From assembly GCF_004295485.1 (NCBI RefSeq), contig NZ_CP036164.1, positions 124,001-188,000 on the forward strand: a DNA stretch of 64,000 nucleotides, read 5' to 3'. Every line of letters starts with the position of its first letter. Position 1 is the first letter of the stretch. Under the pieces are notes generated by a model. It did not search any database and was not told where the DNA came from. It saw only the letters and a program-made list of their open reading frames with translations. Of the stretch, positions 1 through 8,301 are shown in pieces. Origin of the DNA: Janibacter limosus (lineage in GTDB: Bacteria > Actinomycetota > Actinomycetes > Actinomycetales > Dermatophilaceae). The translations under genes and the position numbers were made by a program.

Positions 1-1197
1 GTGGACCGGCATGACATTGCGCGGCTTGACGAGGTTGTAGCAGTAGACGAGCTCGCCCGCGCTGGCGTGGCCGGAGACGTGCACCTTGGCGTTGCCCTTG
101 TGGACGACGTCGGCGCCGCGCCGGGTCAGGCCGTTGATGACCCGCGAGATGGAGGTCTCGTTGCCGGGGATGAGCGAGGAGGCCATCAGCACGGTGTCGT
201 TGTCGCCGATGCGGATCTGGTGGTCACCGCTGGCCATGCGGGACAGCGCGGCCATCGGCTCGCCCTGCGACCCGGTGCACACGAGGGTGACCTTGCGGTC
301 GGGGAGCTTGGCGAGCTCCTTGACGTCGACGACGAGCCCGCGGGGGACGTCGAGGTAGCCGAGCTGGCGGGCGATGTCCATGTTGCGCACCATCGACCGG
401 CCGACGAAGGCGACCTTGCGCTTGTTGCGGTGCGCCGAGTCCAGCACCTGCTGGATGCGGTGGACGTGGCTGGCGAAGCTGGAGACGATGACGCGCCCCG
501 GGGCGGTGCGGAAGACGGTCTCGATGGCCGGCGCCAGGTCCTTCTCGGCGGTCGTGAAGCCGGGCACCTCCGCGTTGGTGGAGTCGGTGCAGAAGAGGTC
601 GACGCCCTCGGCGCCCAGACGGGCGAAGGCGGGCAGGTCGGTCAGCCGCTTGTCGAGCGGGAACTGGTCCATCTTGAAGTCACCGGTGTGCAGCAGCAGG
701 CCTGCTGTGGTGCGCACGGCGACGGCCAGCCCGTCGGGGATGGAGTGGTTGACCGCGATGAACTCGCAGCCGAAGGGACCCAGGTCCCGGTGGTCACCCT
801 CGACGACCTCGATGGTCGTGGGCTTGATCCGGTGCTCCTTGAGCTTCGCGGTGATCATCGCCAGGGTGAGCCGCGACCCGATCAGGGGGATGTTGTTGCG
901 CAGCTTGAGCAGGTAGGGCACGCCACCGATGTGGTCCTCGTGCCCGTGGGTCAGGACGACGCCGACGATGTCGTCGAGGCGGTCCTTGAGGTAGGTGAAG
1001 TCCGGCAGGATGACGTCGACGCCCGGCTGGTGCTCCTCGGGGAAGAGGACGCCGCAGTCGATCACCAGGATCTTGCCGCGGTGCTCCAGGACCATCATGT
1101 TGCGGCCCACCTCGCCGAGGCCACCCAGCGGGATGACTCGCAGGGCGTCCTTGGGCAGTGCGGGGGGTGCGCCCAGCTCGGGGTGCGGATGACTCAT
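1..1197 (-). CDS. rnj: Ribonuclease J, 5' part (continues beyond the window)
   Basis: Metallo-beta-lactamase/beta-CASP ribonuclease that processes and degrades RNA in the cytoplasm. The first 399 codons are visible; the gene runs off the left edge. The metal-binding motif HGHEDHIGG is at residues 84-92, and the beta-CASP part follows with motifs such as FCTDSTNAEVPG and GSQGEPMAAL. The ATG start has GAGGAG about six bases upstream. The long reading frame on the opposite strand is a high-G+C shadow. The family call is secure; the C-terminal domain cannot be seen. Confidence 0.95.
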   Translation of the reverse strand, partial: MSHPHPELGAPPALPKDALRVIPLGGLGEVGRNMMVLEHRGKILVIDCGVLFPEEHQPGVDVILPDFTYLKDRLDDIVGVVLTHGHEDHIGGVPYLLKLRNNIPLIGSRLTLAMITAKLKEHRIKPTTIEVVEGDHRDLGPFGCEFIAVNHSIPDGLAVAVRTTAGLLLHTGDFKMDQFPLDKRLTDLPAFARLGAEGVDLFCTDSTNAEVPGFTTAEKDLAPAIETVFRTAPGRVIVSSFASHVHRIQQVLDSAHRNKRKVAFVGRSMVRNMDIARQLGYLDVPRGLVVDVKELAKLPDRKVTLVCTGSQGEPMAALSRMASGDHQIRIGDNDTVLMASSLIPGNETSISRVINGLTRRGADVVHKGNAKVHVSGHASAGELVYCYNLVKPRNVMPVH

Positions 1198-1308
1198 TGA
1201 TCTCCTCGGTACAGGGGTGGATAGGTGGGGTGTTGACTGCTCATGACATTACTCTTACGCAACGGTAGGTTTGCGCCGCCCGTGGTGGCGCGCACCCGAT
1301 GGGGCTGG

Positions 1309-1722
1309 CTAGTGGGCCTCCGGCGGTGCCGGCAGCGAGAGCTGCGCGAGCTGGTGGGTGAATGACTCGGCTCGTGCGGTGGCTTCCTTCAGCTCGGTCA
1401 CCTTGGTGACCGCGTCGTCGCGGATCGCGTCGACCTGCGCCCGGGCGCAGGTGGCGTCGGCCGCGTCCGCCGTGGGGTCACCGAGGACGTCGAGGGCATC
1501 CACGAGCTGACGCATCTCCTCGATCGAGAAGCCGAGCGGCTTCATCGGGGTGATCAGCAGCAGGCGCTCGATGTCGGCCTCGCCGTAGAGGCGGAAGCCG
1601 CCGTCGGTCCGGGACGAAGGGGTGAGCAGGCCCATCTCCTCGTAGTACCGCAGGGTGCGGTGCGAGAGTCCGGTGCGGCTGACGACCTCACCGATCTGGA
1701 CGTGGGGCTCGCTCTCGCTCAC
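1309..1722 (-). CDS. MerR-family transcriptional regulator
   Basis: 137-residue DNA-binding protein. The N-terminus is a MerR winged helix (IGEVVSRTGLSHRTLRYYEEMGLL, about residues 9-32, shown here only to place the motif LRYYEE), followed by GGFRLY and a helix with PLGFSIEEM; a short coiled dimerisation region ends the protein. It has one Cys (about residue 93) and no obvious effector domain, so the ligand is unknown. The GTG start overlaps the stop of prfC by four bases (GTGA), so the two are probably translated together. A dyad TACGCAACGGTA lies just downstream near 1257-1268 in front of rnj and could be a MerR-type site (inference). Confidence 0.85.
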   Translation of the reverse strand: MSESEPHVQIGEVVSRTGLSHRTLRYYEEMGLLTPSSRTDGGFRLYGEADIERLLLITPMKPLGFSIEEMRQLVDALDVLGDPTADAADATCARAQVDAIRDDAVTKVTELKEATARAESFTHQLAQLSLPAPPEAH

Positions 1723-3311
1723 GCACCCACCTCGTCGTCGACGGCGAAGATGGGCGGGAGGCTGCCGCTGGGCAGTCGTCCGGCGATGGCGTGCATGCGC
1801 CAGGTGTCGGCGAAGAGCGCGACCACCACGCCGTCGGTCCGCTCGAGCACCTCCGCGCCGCGCTCGCGGTCGACGACGGGCGCTGCCTCGGGGGTGACGC
1901 GGCTCGCGACGCCGTAGGCGAGACGGTCCTGGCTGGCGGGCGCGCCGAACTCGTGCTCGAGCCGGTGGGCCGCGACCTCGAACTGCATCGGGCCTACTGC
2001 GGCCAGGACCGGCGCCTGGACCCCGCGACGGTCGGAGACGAGCACCTGGACGACGCCTTCCTGGTCGAGCAGCTCGATCCCGCGGCGGAACTGCTTGGCC
2101 CGCCCGGTGTCGCGGGGCCGGAAGACGGCGAAGTGCTCGGGGGCGAAGCGGGGCAGCCCGGGGAAGGTGACCGCACGGGAGTCGTAGAGGGTGTCGCCGA
2201 CCTGGAGCGCCTGCGCGTTGGTCAGGCCGACGACGTCGCCGGGGTAGGCCTCGTCGATCGTCTCGCGCTCCCTGCCGAAGACGGACTGCGCGTACTTGGT
2301 CTGGAAGGGCCGGCCGGTGCGGGCCTGGGTGAGGACAGCGCCCCGCTCGAAGCGGCCGGAGCAGACGCGCATGAAGGCCATCCGGTCGCGGTGGGCCGGG
2401 TCCATCCCGGTCTGCACCTTGAAGATGAACCCGGAGAAGGGAGCCTCGACCGGCCGTGGCTGCTGCTTGGTGTCGGTCCACGCGCTCGGTGGTGGGGCGA
2501 GCTCGATCACGGCCTCGAGCAGCTCGGCGACCCCGAAGTTCTGCACTGCGGCGGCGAAGAGGACGGGTGTGGTCCGCGCGGCGAGGAACTCGGCCTGGTC
2601 GTGGGTCTGGCCGGACGCGGCGAGCAGCTCGAACTCCTCGGTGGCCCGCTCCCAGTCCACGCCGTGGCGCTCGGCTGCCTCGGCTGCGGTGAGCGACTCC
2701 CGCGCCGCGATCGTCGCTCCGCCGGGCGTGCGGGTGAACTCCGTCATCCCGCCCGTCTCCACGTCGGTCACCCCGCGGAAGTCCCCGGCGATCCCCACGG
2801 GCCAGTTCAGCGGCGTGGGCTGGATGCCGAGACGGTCACTGATCTCGTCCAGGAGCGCCAGCGGCTCCTGGCCGGGCCGGTCCCACTTGTTGATCACCGT
2901 GATCACCGGGGTGGCCCGTGCCCGGCACGCCTCGAAGAGCTTGAGGGTCTGCGGCTCCAGCCCCTTGGCCGCGTCGAGGAGCATGACGGCGCAGTCGACG
3001 GCCGACAGGACGCGGTAGGTGTCCTCGGAGAAGTCGGCGTGCCCGGGGGTGTCGAGCAGGTTGATCACGACGTCCTGGACGCGGAACTGCAGCGCGGCGG
3101 ACGTGATCGAGATGCCGCGCGCCTGCTCCATCTCGTTCCAGTCGGAGACCACGCCGCGCCGGGATCCCTTGCCGTGGACGGCACCGGCCTGGGCGATGGC
3201 GTGCGCGTGGAGAGCGAGTGCCTCCGTGAGGGTGGACTTGCCGGCATCGGGGTGAGAGATCACCGCAAATGTCCGTCGCCGGGTGGCCTCCCTGGTCACG
3301 TCGTCACTCAA
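1719..3311 (-). CDS. prfC: Peptide chain release factor 3
   Basis: Translational GTPase that recycles RF1/RF2 from the ribosome. The GTPase motifs are SHPDAGKST (residues 19-27), DTPGHADF and NKWD, and the C-terminal part carries the RF3 domains II-III. The length of 530 residues matches the family. A TTG start at 3311 is chosen because AGGAGG sits five bases upstream; an ATG nearby is out of frame and stops at once. The longer open frame upstream is only the high-G+C continuation. The stop overlaps the MerR gene. Confidence 0.93.
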   Translation of the reverse strand: MSDDVTREATRRRTFAVISHPDAGKSTLTEALALHAHAIAQAGAVHGKGSRRGVVSDWNEMEQARGISITSAALQFRVQDVVINLLDTPGHADFSEDTYRVLSAVDCAVMLLDAAKGLEPQTLKLFEACRARATPVITVINKWDRPGQEPLALLDEISDRLGIQPTPLNWPVGIAGDFRGVTDVETGGMTEFTRTPGGATIAARESLTAAEAAERHGVDWERATEEFELLAASGQTHDQAEFLAARTTPVLFAAAVQNFGVAELLEAVIELAPPPSAWTDTKQQPRPVEAPFSGFIFKVQTGMDPAHRDRMAFMRVCSGRFERGAVLTQARTGRPFQTKYAQSVFGRERETIDEAYPGDVVGLTNAQALQVGDTLYDSRAVTFPGLPRFAPEHFAVFRPRDTGRAKQFRRGIELLDQEGVVQVLVSDRRGVQAPVLAAVGPMQFEVAAHRLEHEFGAPASQDRLAYGVASRVTPEAAPVVDRERGAEVLERTDGVVVALFADTWRMHAIAGRLPSGSLPPIFAVDDEVGA

Positions 3312-3418
3312 TGCATCCTCCTGTGGCCGGCCAGCGTCGTGATGGCGTGGGGAACCGGCGCCAGCCACTCTAACGTTGCGGCAGAGTTGTCTCCGCATCG
3401 CCGGATCGGAGGAGGGCG

Positions 3419-3841
3419 TCAGCGCGGCCCGTCCTGGACGGGCACGTCGAGCGAGGCGAGCAGCTCGCCGACACGTCGCTTGATGTCGTCGCGGATCGGC
3501 CGCACGGACTCGACCCCTTGGTCGGCGGGGTCCTCGAGCTGCCAGTCCTCGTACCTCTTGCCGGGGAAGATCGGGCAGGCATCGCCGCACCCCATCGTGA
3601 TGACGACCTCGCTGGCCTGCACGGCCTCGGTCGTCAGCACCTTGGGCGACTCGGCGGACAGATCGATCCCGTCCTCGAGCATCGCCGCGTGGACCGCCGG
3701 GTTGATCGAGTCGGCGGGCGCGGAGCCGGCCGAGCGCACCTCGACGGCACCGCCGGACAGCACGCGCGTGTAGGCGGCGGCCATCTGGGAGCGGCCGGCG
3801 TTGTGGACGCAGACATAGAGGACGGAAGGGCGATAGGTCAT
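3419..3841 (-). CDS. arsC: Arsenate reductase, thioredoxin-type LMW-phosphatase fold
   Basis: Reduces arsenate to arsenite for export. It is 140 residues long. The catalytic CX5R loop is VCVHNAGRSQ near the N-terminus, and the downstream MGCGDACP supplies the second and third redox cysteines. ATG at 3841 is preceded by GGAGAC. It lies 25 bases after a second arsC (3867-4490) and is the last gene of the arsM-acr3-arsC-arsC run on the minus strand. Confidence 0.9.
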   Translation of the reverse strand: MTYRPSVLYVCVHNAGRSQMAAAYTRVLSGGAVEVRSAGSAPADSINPAVHAAMLEDGIDLSAESPKVLTTEAVQASEVVITMGCGDACPIFPGKRYEDWQLEDPADQGVESVRPIRDDIKRRVGELLASLDVPVQDGPR

Positions 3842-3866
3842 GAGTGTCTCCGGGTCTCTGTGGTGT

Positions 3867-4490
3867 TCAGGGGAGGACATCGCGCAGGAGTGTGGTCACG
3901 CGTGCCTGGATGTCGTCACGGATGTCGCGCACGACGTCGAGCGGCTGGCCATCGGGGTCGGCAACGTCCCAGTCCTCATAGCGCTTGCCGGGGAACACCG
4001 GGCAGGCGTCCCCGCAACCCATCGTCACGATGACGTCGGCGGCCTGGACGACGCTGTGGGTGAGCGGCTTGGGATAGGGCGCGCCCAGCTCGATGCCGCG
4101 CTCGGCGAGGGCCTCGCGGACGACAGGGCTGATCTCGTCGACGGGCTGTGATCCGGCCGAGCGCACGTGGACCTTGCGCGCGGACAGGTGCTCCGTGAGC
4201 GCGGCGGCGAGCTGGGAGCGGCCAGCGTTGTGCACGCAGACGAAGAGGACCTCGGGGACCTGCTTGGCGACTCTCCCTTCGGCCTGGGCCACGGCCATGA
4301 GCTGCTCGCGGGCCTGCTTGGCGACGAAGATCGGCAGGTATTGCGTGATCGTCGCACGAGGCTCGAGGAGGGCGCGGGCCTCGTGCACGACGGTGGCCAC
4401 GGTCTCCGGGGAGAAGACCCCGTCGTAGGCGTAGCTGAGGTCGTCGACCAGTCGGTCGTACGTGTCGGGCTGGTGGGGTGCGGTGCTCAC
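3867..4490 (-). CDS. arsC: Arsenate reductase with N-terminal helical domain
   Basis: 207-residue ArsC. The C-terminal 130 residues repeat the fold of the neighbouring gene (FVCVHNAGRSQ, MGCGDACPVFPGKRYEDW). The first 75 residues form an extra helical domain (DDLSYAYDGVFSPETVATVV...), a three-helix bundle seen on some actinobacterial arsenate reductases. GTG start with GGAGG seven bases upstream. It overlaps the acr3 stop by four bases. The two paralogues may differ in redox partner; that is inference. Confidence 0.9.
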   Translation of the reverse strand: MSTAPHQPDTYDRLVDDLSYAYDGVFSPETVATVVHEARALLEPRATITQYLPIFVAKQAREQLMAVAQAEGRVAKQVPEVLFVCVHNAGRSQLAAALTEHLSARKVHVRSAGSQPVDEISPVVREALAERGIELGAPYPKPLTHSVVQAADVIVTMGCGDACPVFPGKRYEDWDVADPDGQPLDVVRDIRDDIQARVTTLLRDVLP

Positions 4491-5584
4491 GATCGATCCT
4501 CCACGGGGGTGCGGGACGGGACCACTGCTGGCGAAGGGTGGGGGAAGCGTCGACGCAGCGCGAGGCTGACGTAGACCAGGCCGACGAGGACGGGGACCTC
4601 GATGAGCGGTCCGACGACTCCCGCGAGGGCCTGACCGCTCGTGGCGCCGAAGGTCGCGATCGCCACGGCGATGGCCAGCTCGAAGTTGTTGCCCGAGGCG
4701 GTGAACGCGAGGGTCGTCGTGCGCTCGTAGGACATGCCGAGCAGGCGACCGGTGAGGTAGCCGATGCCCCACATGATGGCGAAGTAGGCCAGCAGCGGCA
4801 GCGCGATCCGGGCGACATCGCCGGGCTTGGAGGTGATCTGCTCACCCTGCAGAGCGAAGAGCAGCACGATGGTGAAGAGCAGCCCGTAGAGGGCCCACGG
4901 CCCGATCTTGGGCAGGAAGGACTCTTCGTACCGTTTACGGCCCCAACGGCGCTCGCCGCCCCGGCGGGTGAGGTAGCCGGCGAGCAGCGGGATGCCGAGG
5001 AAGATCAGCACGGACTTGGCGATCTGCCACGGCGAGACGTCGAATCCGGTCTGGTCCAGGCCGAGCCAGCCCGGCAGCACGGTGAGGTAGAACCAGCCGA
5101 GAGCGGCGAAGGCGACGACCTGGAAGAGGCTGTTGATCGCCACGAGCACGGCCGCGGCGTCGCGGTCGCCGCACGCCAGGTCGTTCCAGATGATGACCAT
5201 CGCGATGCAGCGGGCGAGTCCGACGATGATCAGGCCGGTGCGGTACTCCGGCAGGTCGGGCAGGAAGATCCAGGCCAGGGCAAACATCAGCGCCGGGCCG
5301 ATGATCCAGTTCAGGACGAGCGAGGAGCCGAGCAGTCGCCGGTCGCTGGTGACGGTGTCGAGGCGGTCATAGCGGACCTTGGCGAGCACCGGGTACATCA
5401 TGACGAGCAGACCGATGGCGATCGGCAGGGAGATGCCGTCGATCTCGATCGCGCTCAACGCCTCGCCGAGCCCCGGGACGAGGCGGCCGAGCAGCAGGCC
5501 GGCGACCATGGCCAGCCCGATCCAGACGGCCAGGTAGCGGTCGAGCGTCGACAGGCGCGGTGGGGTCATCGTGTCGGTGGTCAT
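4487..5584 (-). CDS. acr3: ACR3-family arsenite efflux transporter
   Basis: 365-residue inner-membrane carrier with about ten hydrophobic segments that exports arsenite. Family hallmarks visible are the conserved Cys in LARCIAMVIIWNDLACGD and the motif TASGNNFELAIAVAIA. The gene starts at an ATG that shares one base with the arsM stop (TGATG) and ends inside the start of the longer arsC, so arsM, acr3 and arsC are translationally coupled. Confidence 0.93.
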   Translation of the reverse strand: MTTDTMTPPRLSTLDRYLAVWIGLAMVAGLLLGRLVPGLGEALSAIEIDGISLPIAIGLLVMMYPVLAKVRYDRLDTVTSDRRLLGSSLVLNWIIGPALMFALAWIFLPDLPEYRTGLIIVGLARCIAMVIIWNDLACGDRDAAAVLVAINSLFQVVAFAALGWFYLTVLPGWLGLDQTGFDVSPWQIAKSVLIFLGIPLLAGYLTRRGGERRWGRKRYEESFLPKIGPWALYGLLFTIVLLFALQGEQITSKPGDVARIALPLLAYFAIMWGIGYLTGRLLGMSYERTTTLAFTASGNNFELAIAVAIATFGATSGQALAGVVGPLIEVPVLVGLVYVSLALRRRFPHPSPAVVPSRTPVEDRS

Positions 5585-6405
5585 CAGGCGTCACCCTTGC
5601 GGGCGCGGATGAAGGCGCTGGCGAAGGCGCCTTGGAGGGAGTCCATGACGTCCTCGAGCGACCATCCCTCGGGGAGCTGGCCGTCGACCATGTCGGACAT
5701 GAGCTCCAGCTCTGCCCGGTCGAAGGTGCGGGTCACCTTGACCGACGCGTCGGCGAACCCAGCCTCCGTCAGCGTGGCGATGTAGTCGGTGTCGAGCAGA
5801 GCGCCCGAGACGCAACCGGTCCACAGGCCGACGATCCCGCGCAGCGCGTCGGGGATCTCGCGCAGCAGGACGATGTCGGACACGGCGAAGCGACCGCCCG
5901 TGCGTAGCACGCGGTGGCACTCGCGGGCCACGGACGCCTTGTCAGGCGAGAGGTTGATGACGCAGTTGGAGATGACGACGTCGACGGACGCGTCGTCAAG
6001 GGGGATCTCCTCGATGGTCCCGCGGACGAAGCGAGCGTTGGTGACGCCTGCCTCTGCCTGGTTGCGCCGGGCGAGCTCGAGCATCTCGTCGGTCATGTCG
6101 AGGCCGGTGGCGGTGCCGATGGGGCCGACCCGTCGCGCGGAGAGCAGGACGTCGAGGCCGCCGCCGGACCCGAGGTCGAGCACGTCCTCGCCGGGGGAGA
6201 GGTCGGCCAGGGCGGTCGGGTTGCCGCAGCCGAGCGAGGCGGCGAGCGCGGTGTCCGAAGGGGAGTCCGTCCCCTCGTAGAGCCCCACGGTGATCGGGTC
6301 GGTGGCGGTGGGGCCGCAGCAGGAGCCGCCGGTTTCCAGCTGGTCGCGGGCGGCGGCGGCGTAGCGCTCGCGCACGGCCTCGTGGGTGTCTCTTGCGGTG
6401 TTCAC
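5584..6405 (-). CDS. arsM: Arsenite S-adenosylmethionine methyltransferase
   Basis: 273-residue class I methyltransferase that methylates As(III). The SAM-binding motif is VLDLGSGGGLDVLLSA (about residues 75-90). Cysteines expected for As(III) binding are present: GGSCCGP near residue 30, SNCVINLSPDK, and TGCVSGAL. First gene of the minus-strand ars run, starting 81 bases from the divergent arsR. Methylation makes arsenic more volatile or more toxic to others, so the locus combines reduction, export and methylation. Confidence 0.92.
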   Translation of the reverse strand: MNTARDTHEAVRERYAAAARDQLETGGSCCGPTATDPITVGLYEGTDSPSDTALAASLGCGNPTALADLSPGEDVLDLGSGGGLDVLLSARRVGPIGTATGLDMTDEMLELARRNQAEAGVTNARFVRGTIEEIPLDDASVDVVISNCVINLSPDKASVARECHRVLRTGGRFAVSDIVLLREIPDALRGIVGLWTGCVSGALLDTDYIATLTEAGFADASVKVTRTFDRAELELMSDMVDGQLPEGWSLEDVMDSLQGAFASAFIRARKGDA

Positions 6406-6449
6406 GGTGCTCCTGCTTCGATGGATGTCGAATCAACTGCCAAGCGAAG

Positions 6450-6471
6450 CATGTCCTTCTACTTTGGCATG
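6450..6471. promoter_or_regulatory. Candidate ArsR operator between arsM and arsR
   Basis: Imperfect 22-bp palindrome beginning CATGTCC and ending TGGCATG, in the short divergent spacer. A TTGACA -35-like box for arsM (minus strand, 6477-6472) lies beside it, so a bound repressor would cover the arsM promoter. No convincing -10 could be fixed. Confidence 0.45.
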
Positions 6472-6486
6472 TGTCAAGATAGGGTG

Positions 6487-6837
6487 ATGAGCATCCTCGA
6501 GTCCGTGCCGCGGGAGCAGGCCGTCACCTGCTGCGGACTGGCGACCTCACCGGTCACGCCGGAGGACGCGGCCCTCCTGGCGCCGGTCTTCAAGGCGCTC
6601 GGTGACCCGGTCCGGCTGCGGATGGTGTCGATGATCGCGGCCCAGCCCGAGCTGTGTGTCTGCGAGATCACCCCTGCCTTCGACCTGTCGTCGGGGACGA
6701 TCTCCCACCACCTGAAGCTGCTGCGCGAGGCCGGCCTTGTCGACTGTGAGCGGCGCGGGACCTTTGTCTACTACTGGGTCAACCCCGAGGCTCTCGGGGC
6801 GCTCTCCACGCTCCTCGCAGTCACCGAGCCGGCCTGA
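6487..6837 (+). CDS. arsR: ArsR-family arsenic-responsive repressor
   Basis: 116-residue winged-helix repressor. The metal-sensing motif ELCVCEI sits at the start of the recognition region as in classical ArsR, followed by SSGTISHHLKLLREAGLV. An additional Cys pair (TCCGL) near residue 14 could take part in As(III) binding. ATG at 6487 has AGGGTG just upstream. It is transcribed away from the ars operon and is expected to repress both directions until arsenite binds. Confidence 0.92.
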   Translation: MSILESVPREQAVTCCGLATSPVTPEDAALLAPVFKALGDPVRLRMVSMIAAQPELCVCEITPAFDLSSGTISHHLKLLREAGLVDCERRGTFVYYWVNPEALGALSTLLAVTEPA

Positions 6838-6896
6838 TCGCGGGGGTACCCCCCTTCGCTTTGACGGGGTGGCCTCCGCCGCGGTCCCATGGGGAC

Positions 6897-7751
6897 ATGA
6901 CCGACCTCGCGATCGTTGACGCTGCATCCACCCCGCTCCAGGCCCGGGTGGGGACCAAGTTCGCCTATGGCACGCAGGGTGTCCGTGAGGCGCTGCTGTC
7001 CTTCGCCGTGTCCAATGCGCACGACATCCTCGAGGAGGAGATCCTCATCCACGCGGGCGGCAAGCAGATCGAGGCCCGTGAGCTCGCCGGCAACCACGGC
7101 ACCCGGCTGCACCTCGTCGAGGGCGTCGGCGACGGCTGGCTCGAGGTCACCTACTCCGCGCTCGTCGACATCACCCGCCCCACGGGCGAGCAGGTCGGCC
7201 CCGAGGTCGACTTCGACCGGTGGGTCTTCACCCGCCCGAGCCGTTACGCGGAGTCCGACCGGCTGGCACCGATGGCGGCCCGGCTCTTCCCCGACCAGAC
7301 CGGCTTCGAGCGGGTCAAGGCCGTCGCGCTCTGGGTCAACACCCACATGTCGTACATCTCCGGCGCAAGCCGCGGGACCGATGGCGCCGTGGACTCGATC
7401 CTCCAGGCGTCGGGCGTCTGCCGCGACTTCGCCCACGTCGTCGTCGCACTCCTGCGCGCCCTCGGCACGCCGGCGCGGCTCGTGTCGGTCTATGCGCCGG
7501 GCCTGCAGCCGATGGACTTCCACGCAGTGGCCGAGGTCTGGGTCGAGGGGGCATGGCACATCGTCGACGCGACGAGCATGGCGCCGCGCGAGGCGATGGT
7601 CCGCATCGCGACAGGCCGTGACGCCGCGGACACCGCCTTCCTCACCACCCGGGGTGGCCGGATGACCTTCAACCGGCAAGAGGTCACAGCGGTCCTCACC
7701 GAGGGTCAGCTGCCCCGCGAGGACTCCACCGCTCTGGTGCGCTTGGCCTGA
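6897..7751 (+). CDS. Transglutaminase-like protein
   Basis: 284-residue protein of the transglutaminase/protease superfamily. An N-terminal beta-sandwich of about 120 residues precedes the core. The catalytic triad can be read as Cys in SGVCRDFAH (about residue 175), His in DFHAVAEVW and Asp in HIVDATS. No signal peptide, so probably cytoplasmic. The ATG is about 60 bases after arsR, but there is no sign that it belongs to the arsenic system. Substrate unknown. Confidence 0.85.
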   Translation: MTDLAIVDAASTPLQARVGTKFAYGTQGVREALLSFAVSNAHDILEEEILIHAGGKQIEARELAGNHGTRLHLVEGVGDGWLEVTYSALVDITRPTGEQVGPEVDFDRWVFTRPSRYAESDRLAPMAARLFPDQTGFERVKAVALWVNTHMSYISGASRGTDGAVDSILQASGVCRDFAHVVVALLRALGTPARLVSVYAPGLQPMDFHAVAEVWVEGAWHIVDATSMAPREAMVRIATGRDAADTAFLTTRGGRMTFNRQEVTAVLTEGQLPREDSTALVRLA

Positions 7752-7757
7752 CCCTCG

Positions 7758-7905
7758 TCAGAGTGCCCGCAGCACGGCGGGGACGACGATCGCGCCGACG
7801 GCACCGATGATCATCGGTGGCCCGTAGGCGAACTCGTCGCGAGCTCCCTTGCGCCGCAACACCAGCAGGGCCGCAGCGATGACTCCCCCGATGATGCCGC
7901 GCTCC
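7758..7905 (-). pseudogene. Remnant of a prepilin peptidase (A24 family), C-terminus only
   Basis: Minus-strand translation reads GIIGGVIAAALLVLRRKG, then a Phe-Ala-Tyr-Gly-Pro-Pro segment and a hydrophobic end before a stop. This resembles the last 45-50 residues of TadV/CpaA-type prepilin peptidases, where a basic loop is followed by an (F/Y)GP motif and a final membrane helix. No start or aspartate motifs remain. Confidence 0.5.
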
Positions 7906-7934
7906 TGAGGGTCGCTCGCGGCGGCGACGGGCCG

Positions 7935-8191
7935 ATGTCACGCGAGTTTGCCCGGGTGCTCTCCGAGATCCAGCTTGGCAAGTCCCGATCGCCATGGTGC
8001 TGCGTGAGCAGACCTCGGCGATGCGCGTGACCCGGCGTCAGAAGGGTGAGGAAAAGGCGCAGAAGGTCACGGTCAAGATCCTCTTCCCGCTGCTCTTCTG
8101 CATCTTCCCCGCGCTCTTCGTCGTCATCATCGGGCCCGGCATTATCCGGATGATGAGCAGCCTCTGCGGCAGCGGAGGCCTCGGCGGCTGA
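7935..8191 (+). pseudogene. Remnant of tadC (Flp pilus inner-membrane protein) with internal deletion
   Basis: Two pieces in different frames: 7935 onward encodes EFARVLSEIQLGKSRS, and 7994-8191 encodes MVLREQTSAMRVTRRQKGEE, then EKAQKV and a hydrophobic C-terminus. In intact TadC/GspF-like proteins these blocks lie some 50 residues apart in one frame, so the join near 7993 looks like a frame-changing deletion. Beside the prepilin peptidase remnant this marks a decayed tad locus. Confidence 0.6.
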
Positions 8192-8231
8192 GCGGGCGTG
8201 ACGTGCCCGACGGGACGTGACCCTCGACCAG

Positions 8232-8260
8232 CTACTGATCAGTAGGTTACTGTTCGGTAA
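8232..8260. promoter_or_regulatory. Two adjacent operator-like dyads upstream of the SGNH hydrolase
   Basis: A perfect 14-bp palindrome CTACTGATCAGTAG (8232-8245) is followed at once by the imperfect dyad TTACTGTTCGGTAA (8247-8260). The pair sits 40-70 bases before the start at 8302, in promoter position, and looks like a TetR/MarR-type operator. No regulator gene is adjacent. Confidence 0.4.
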
Positions 8261-8301
8261 TTGGTCGGTCATCGGCGATCGACCTCGCCCGGGAGGTCCT
8301 C

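Noticed and set aside
1..1200. 399-codon plus-strand frame at the left edge
   Set aside because: The opposite strand encodes RNase J with its metal-binding motif and a good ribosome site.
7994..8191. Functional 65-residue membrane protein
   Set aside because: Its text is the C-terminus of TadC and it lacks a ribosome site; a decayed gene explains it better.
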